The notes under the pieces: model-generated
Databases searched by the model: none
Told to the model about the DNA's origin: nothing
Seen by the model: the letters and a program-made list of their open reading frames with translations, nothing else
Translations under genes and position numbers: made by a program
DNA from: Sphingomonas immobilis
GTDB lineage: Bacteria; Pseudomonadota; Alphaproteobacteria; Sphingomonadales; Sphingomonadaceae
Length of the DNA: 64,000 bases
Direction: 5' to 3'
NCBI RefSeq assembly: GCF_030580995.1
Contig: NZ_JAUQSZ010000006.1
Span: forward strand, 1 to 64,000
Shown here: in pieces, positions 62,943 to 64,000 of the stretch
How the letters are laid out: every line of letters begins with the position of its first letter
Numbering within the stretch: the stretch's first letter is position 1

Positions 62943-63454
62943 GCAGGTTCATAATCCCGATCGAGCCACGCGCAAAGCAGCGATACGACCGGAAACAGCA
63001 TCACCGAGATCGCGATCTGCAGCACGACCGCCGTGTCGACATGCGCGGCGAGCGGCGACGCGGTGAGGCGGGCAAGCGAAAGGCAGAAGGCGACGCCCCC
63101 CGCCGCGATCAGCCAGTTCTGCCAGAAATCGCGAAACACGAGACGCTGGTCGATCAAATCGATCATGAAGAAGCACAGCATCCACATCGTCATCGCGCTG
63201 CCGAAGGGCTGCCCGCTCAGCAGATCGTCCCACAGGCCAAGGCCGAGCGGTGCCCAGATCGGGATTGCATCCGGCCGCATCAGCCGCCAGCCGAGCAGCA
63301 TCAACAACCCGAACGGCGGCAGAATGGGGAAATGCGCGACCATCGGCAGGATCGCGATCAGCGACCCGGCCATCACGCTCACCGCCGGGCGAACGCGCAT
63401 CCAGGTCGAGTCGGGCGCCTCGTCGAACGGGCCGCGCTTGCGCGGGGGCCTCAT
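62939..63454 (-). CDS. mreD: Rod-shape-determining protein MreD
   Basis: 171 aa from ATG 63454, which overlaps the mreC stop; the longer frame upstream is antisense shadow over mreC. Five or six hydrophobic segments (for example VMAGSLIAILPMVAHFPILP, FGLLMLLGWRLMRPDAIPIW) and the conserved GLWDDLLSGQPFGSAMTMWM, a hallmark of MreD. Inner-membrane scaffold of the elongasome. Confidence 0.93.
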   Translation of the reverse strand: MRPPRKRGPFDEAPDSTWMRVRPAVSVMAGSLIAILPMVAHFPILPPFGLLMLLGWRLMRPDAIPIWAPLGLGLWDDLLSGQPFGSAMTMWMLCFFMIDLIDQRLVFRDFWQNWLIAAGGVAFCLSLARLTASPLAAHVDTAVVLQIAISVMLFPVVSLLCAWLDRDYEPA

Positions 63455-64000
63455 TTCTTCGGGGCCTTGGGCGGTGCGGCCGGGGCGGGCGGGGGCGGCA
63501 GCGGCGGCAGATAGGCACGCTCCACCATCGCATAGTCGAGCGTGTCGGCGCGCGCGAAAGCCTGCGCCAGCGCGATGTCGCGGCCGCGCTTCACGACGCG
63601 CGCGACCGGAATGTTGGGCGGATAGACGCCGCCCGCGCCCGAGGTGACGAACAACTCGCCAGCGACGAAATCGGCGTTGCCGCTCACGGCGCGCACATCG
63701 AGCAGCCCGTCGCCGCGCCCCTGCGCCAGCGCGGCGAGCCCGTCGCGCGTGCGGCGGACGGGCACCGAGCTTTCCGGGTCGGTCAGCAGCAGCACGCGCG
63801 CGGTGTTGGGGCCGGTCTCGATCACCTGGCCGATCAGGCCTCCGGGCCCGCGCACCGGCTGCCCCGTCTCGACATGCTGCCACGCGCCCGCGTTGAGCGT
63901 CGCGAAGCGCCGCGTGCTCGATCCCGAGGAGGAGACCAGCCGCGCCGTGACGACCGGCTCGGCGATCCGCTCGCGCACCTTGAGCAGCGCCTTCAGCCGC
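63451..64000 (-). CDS. mreC: Rod-shape-determining protein MreC, C-terminal part
   Basis: Cut by the window end; the frame is open to base 63999, where RLKALLKVRERIAEPVVTAR continues the coiled-coil-to-beta transition of MreC. Visible: VSSSGSSTRRFATLNAGAWQ, GQPVRGPGGLIGQVIETGPN, LLLTDPESSVPVRRTRDGLA and FVTSGAGGVYPPNIPVARVV, the paired beta domains that bind PBP2 in the periplasm. A Pro/Ala-rich tail (PPLPPPPAPAAPPKAPKK) ends the protein. First visible gene of mreC-mreD-mrdA-rodA; mreB should lie just beyond 64000. Confidence 0.95.
   Translation of the reverse strand, partial: RLKALLKVRERIAEPVVTARLVSSSGSSTRRFATLNAGAWQHVETGQPVRGPGGLIGQVIETGPNTARVLLLTDPESSVPVRRTRDGLAALAQGRGDGLLDVRAVSGNADFVAGELFVTSGAGGVYPPNIPVARVVKRGRDIALAQAFARADTLDYAMVERAYLPPLPPPPAPAAPPKAPKK

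Overview
This window is 64 kb of G+C-rich DNA (about two thirds G+C by eye) from an alphaproteobacterium, most likely a Sphingomonas or close relative (inference). The evidence is the gene order lapA ... trpF-trpB-trpA-accD-folC, the mreC-mreD-mrdA-rodA operon, two large TonB-dependent receptors, a DUF6628-type protein, many ATGA/GTGA gene overlaps, and dispersed palindromic repeats of the GTCACCCC and CCGTTCGCCCTGAGC types. No rRNA, CRISPR array, integrase or transposase gene was seen. The only RNA gene recognised is one tRNA-Lys.

Layout. 1-9.5 kb holds the end of an EAL phosphodiesterase, a repeat-bearing gap, a 2-hydroxyacid dehydrogenase, an SH3-type periplasmic protein, a GNAT enzyme that seems to start at CTG, an orphan prepilin peptidase, a DHA2 transporter, a DUF985 cupin, a hemerythrin and a PAP2 phosphatase. 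9.5-13.6 kb is a small accessory patch: a HigBA-like toxin-antitoxin pair with a third AT-richer gene, then a DUF4258/DUF2283-like pair attached to uvrD. 13.6-22.7 kb holds a phosphate transporter, two more MFS carriers, rsmD, an RluB-type pseudouridine synthase, a single-domain response regulator and a TPR membrane protein. 22.7-32.1 kb is one leftward stretch from lapA through pyrF, four accessory genes, trpF, trpB, two small membrane proteins, trpA, accD and a DUF559 gene to folC. It is riddled with inverted repeat pairs; one pair lies in frame inside folC, and another brackets the DUF559 gene and supplies the folC ribosome binding site.

32.2-36.7 kb carries a patatin phospholipase, an endonuclease/phosphatase-family protein and a DctA-type symporter. 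36.8-44.7 kb looks like a peptide/5-oxoproline module: a secreted M28 peptidase, DUF2891, DUF979, DUF969 and a fused 5-oxoprolinase-type protein. This is the best candidate in the window for an incompletely described system. 44.7-52.5 kb is a sulfatase locus: a TonB receptor followed after 5 nt by a formylglycine-generating enzyme, a divergent secreted Cys-type sulfatase, an AraC regulator, and a zinc alcohol dehydrogenase whose start overlaps, antisense, a decapitated response-regulator gene. 52.7-59.3 kb has a second TonB receptor, PhoD and membrane glucose dehydrogenase, a periplasmic phosphate/sugar theme. 59.6-64 kb is tRNA-Lys and the translationally coupled rodA-mrdA-mreD-mreC cell-shape operon, cut by the window end.

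All functional calls are read from sequence motifs and remembered family features; no database search was run.
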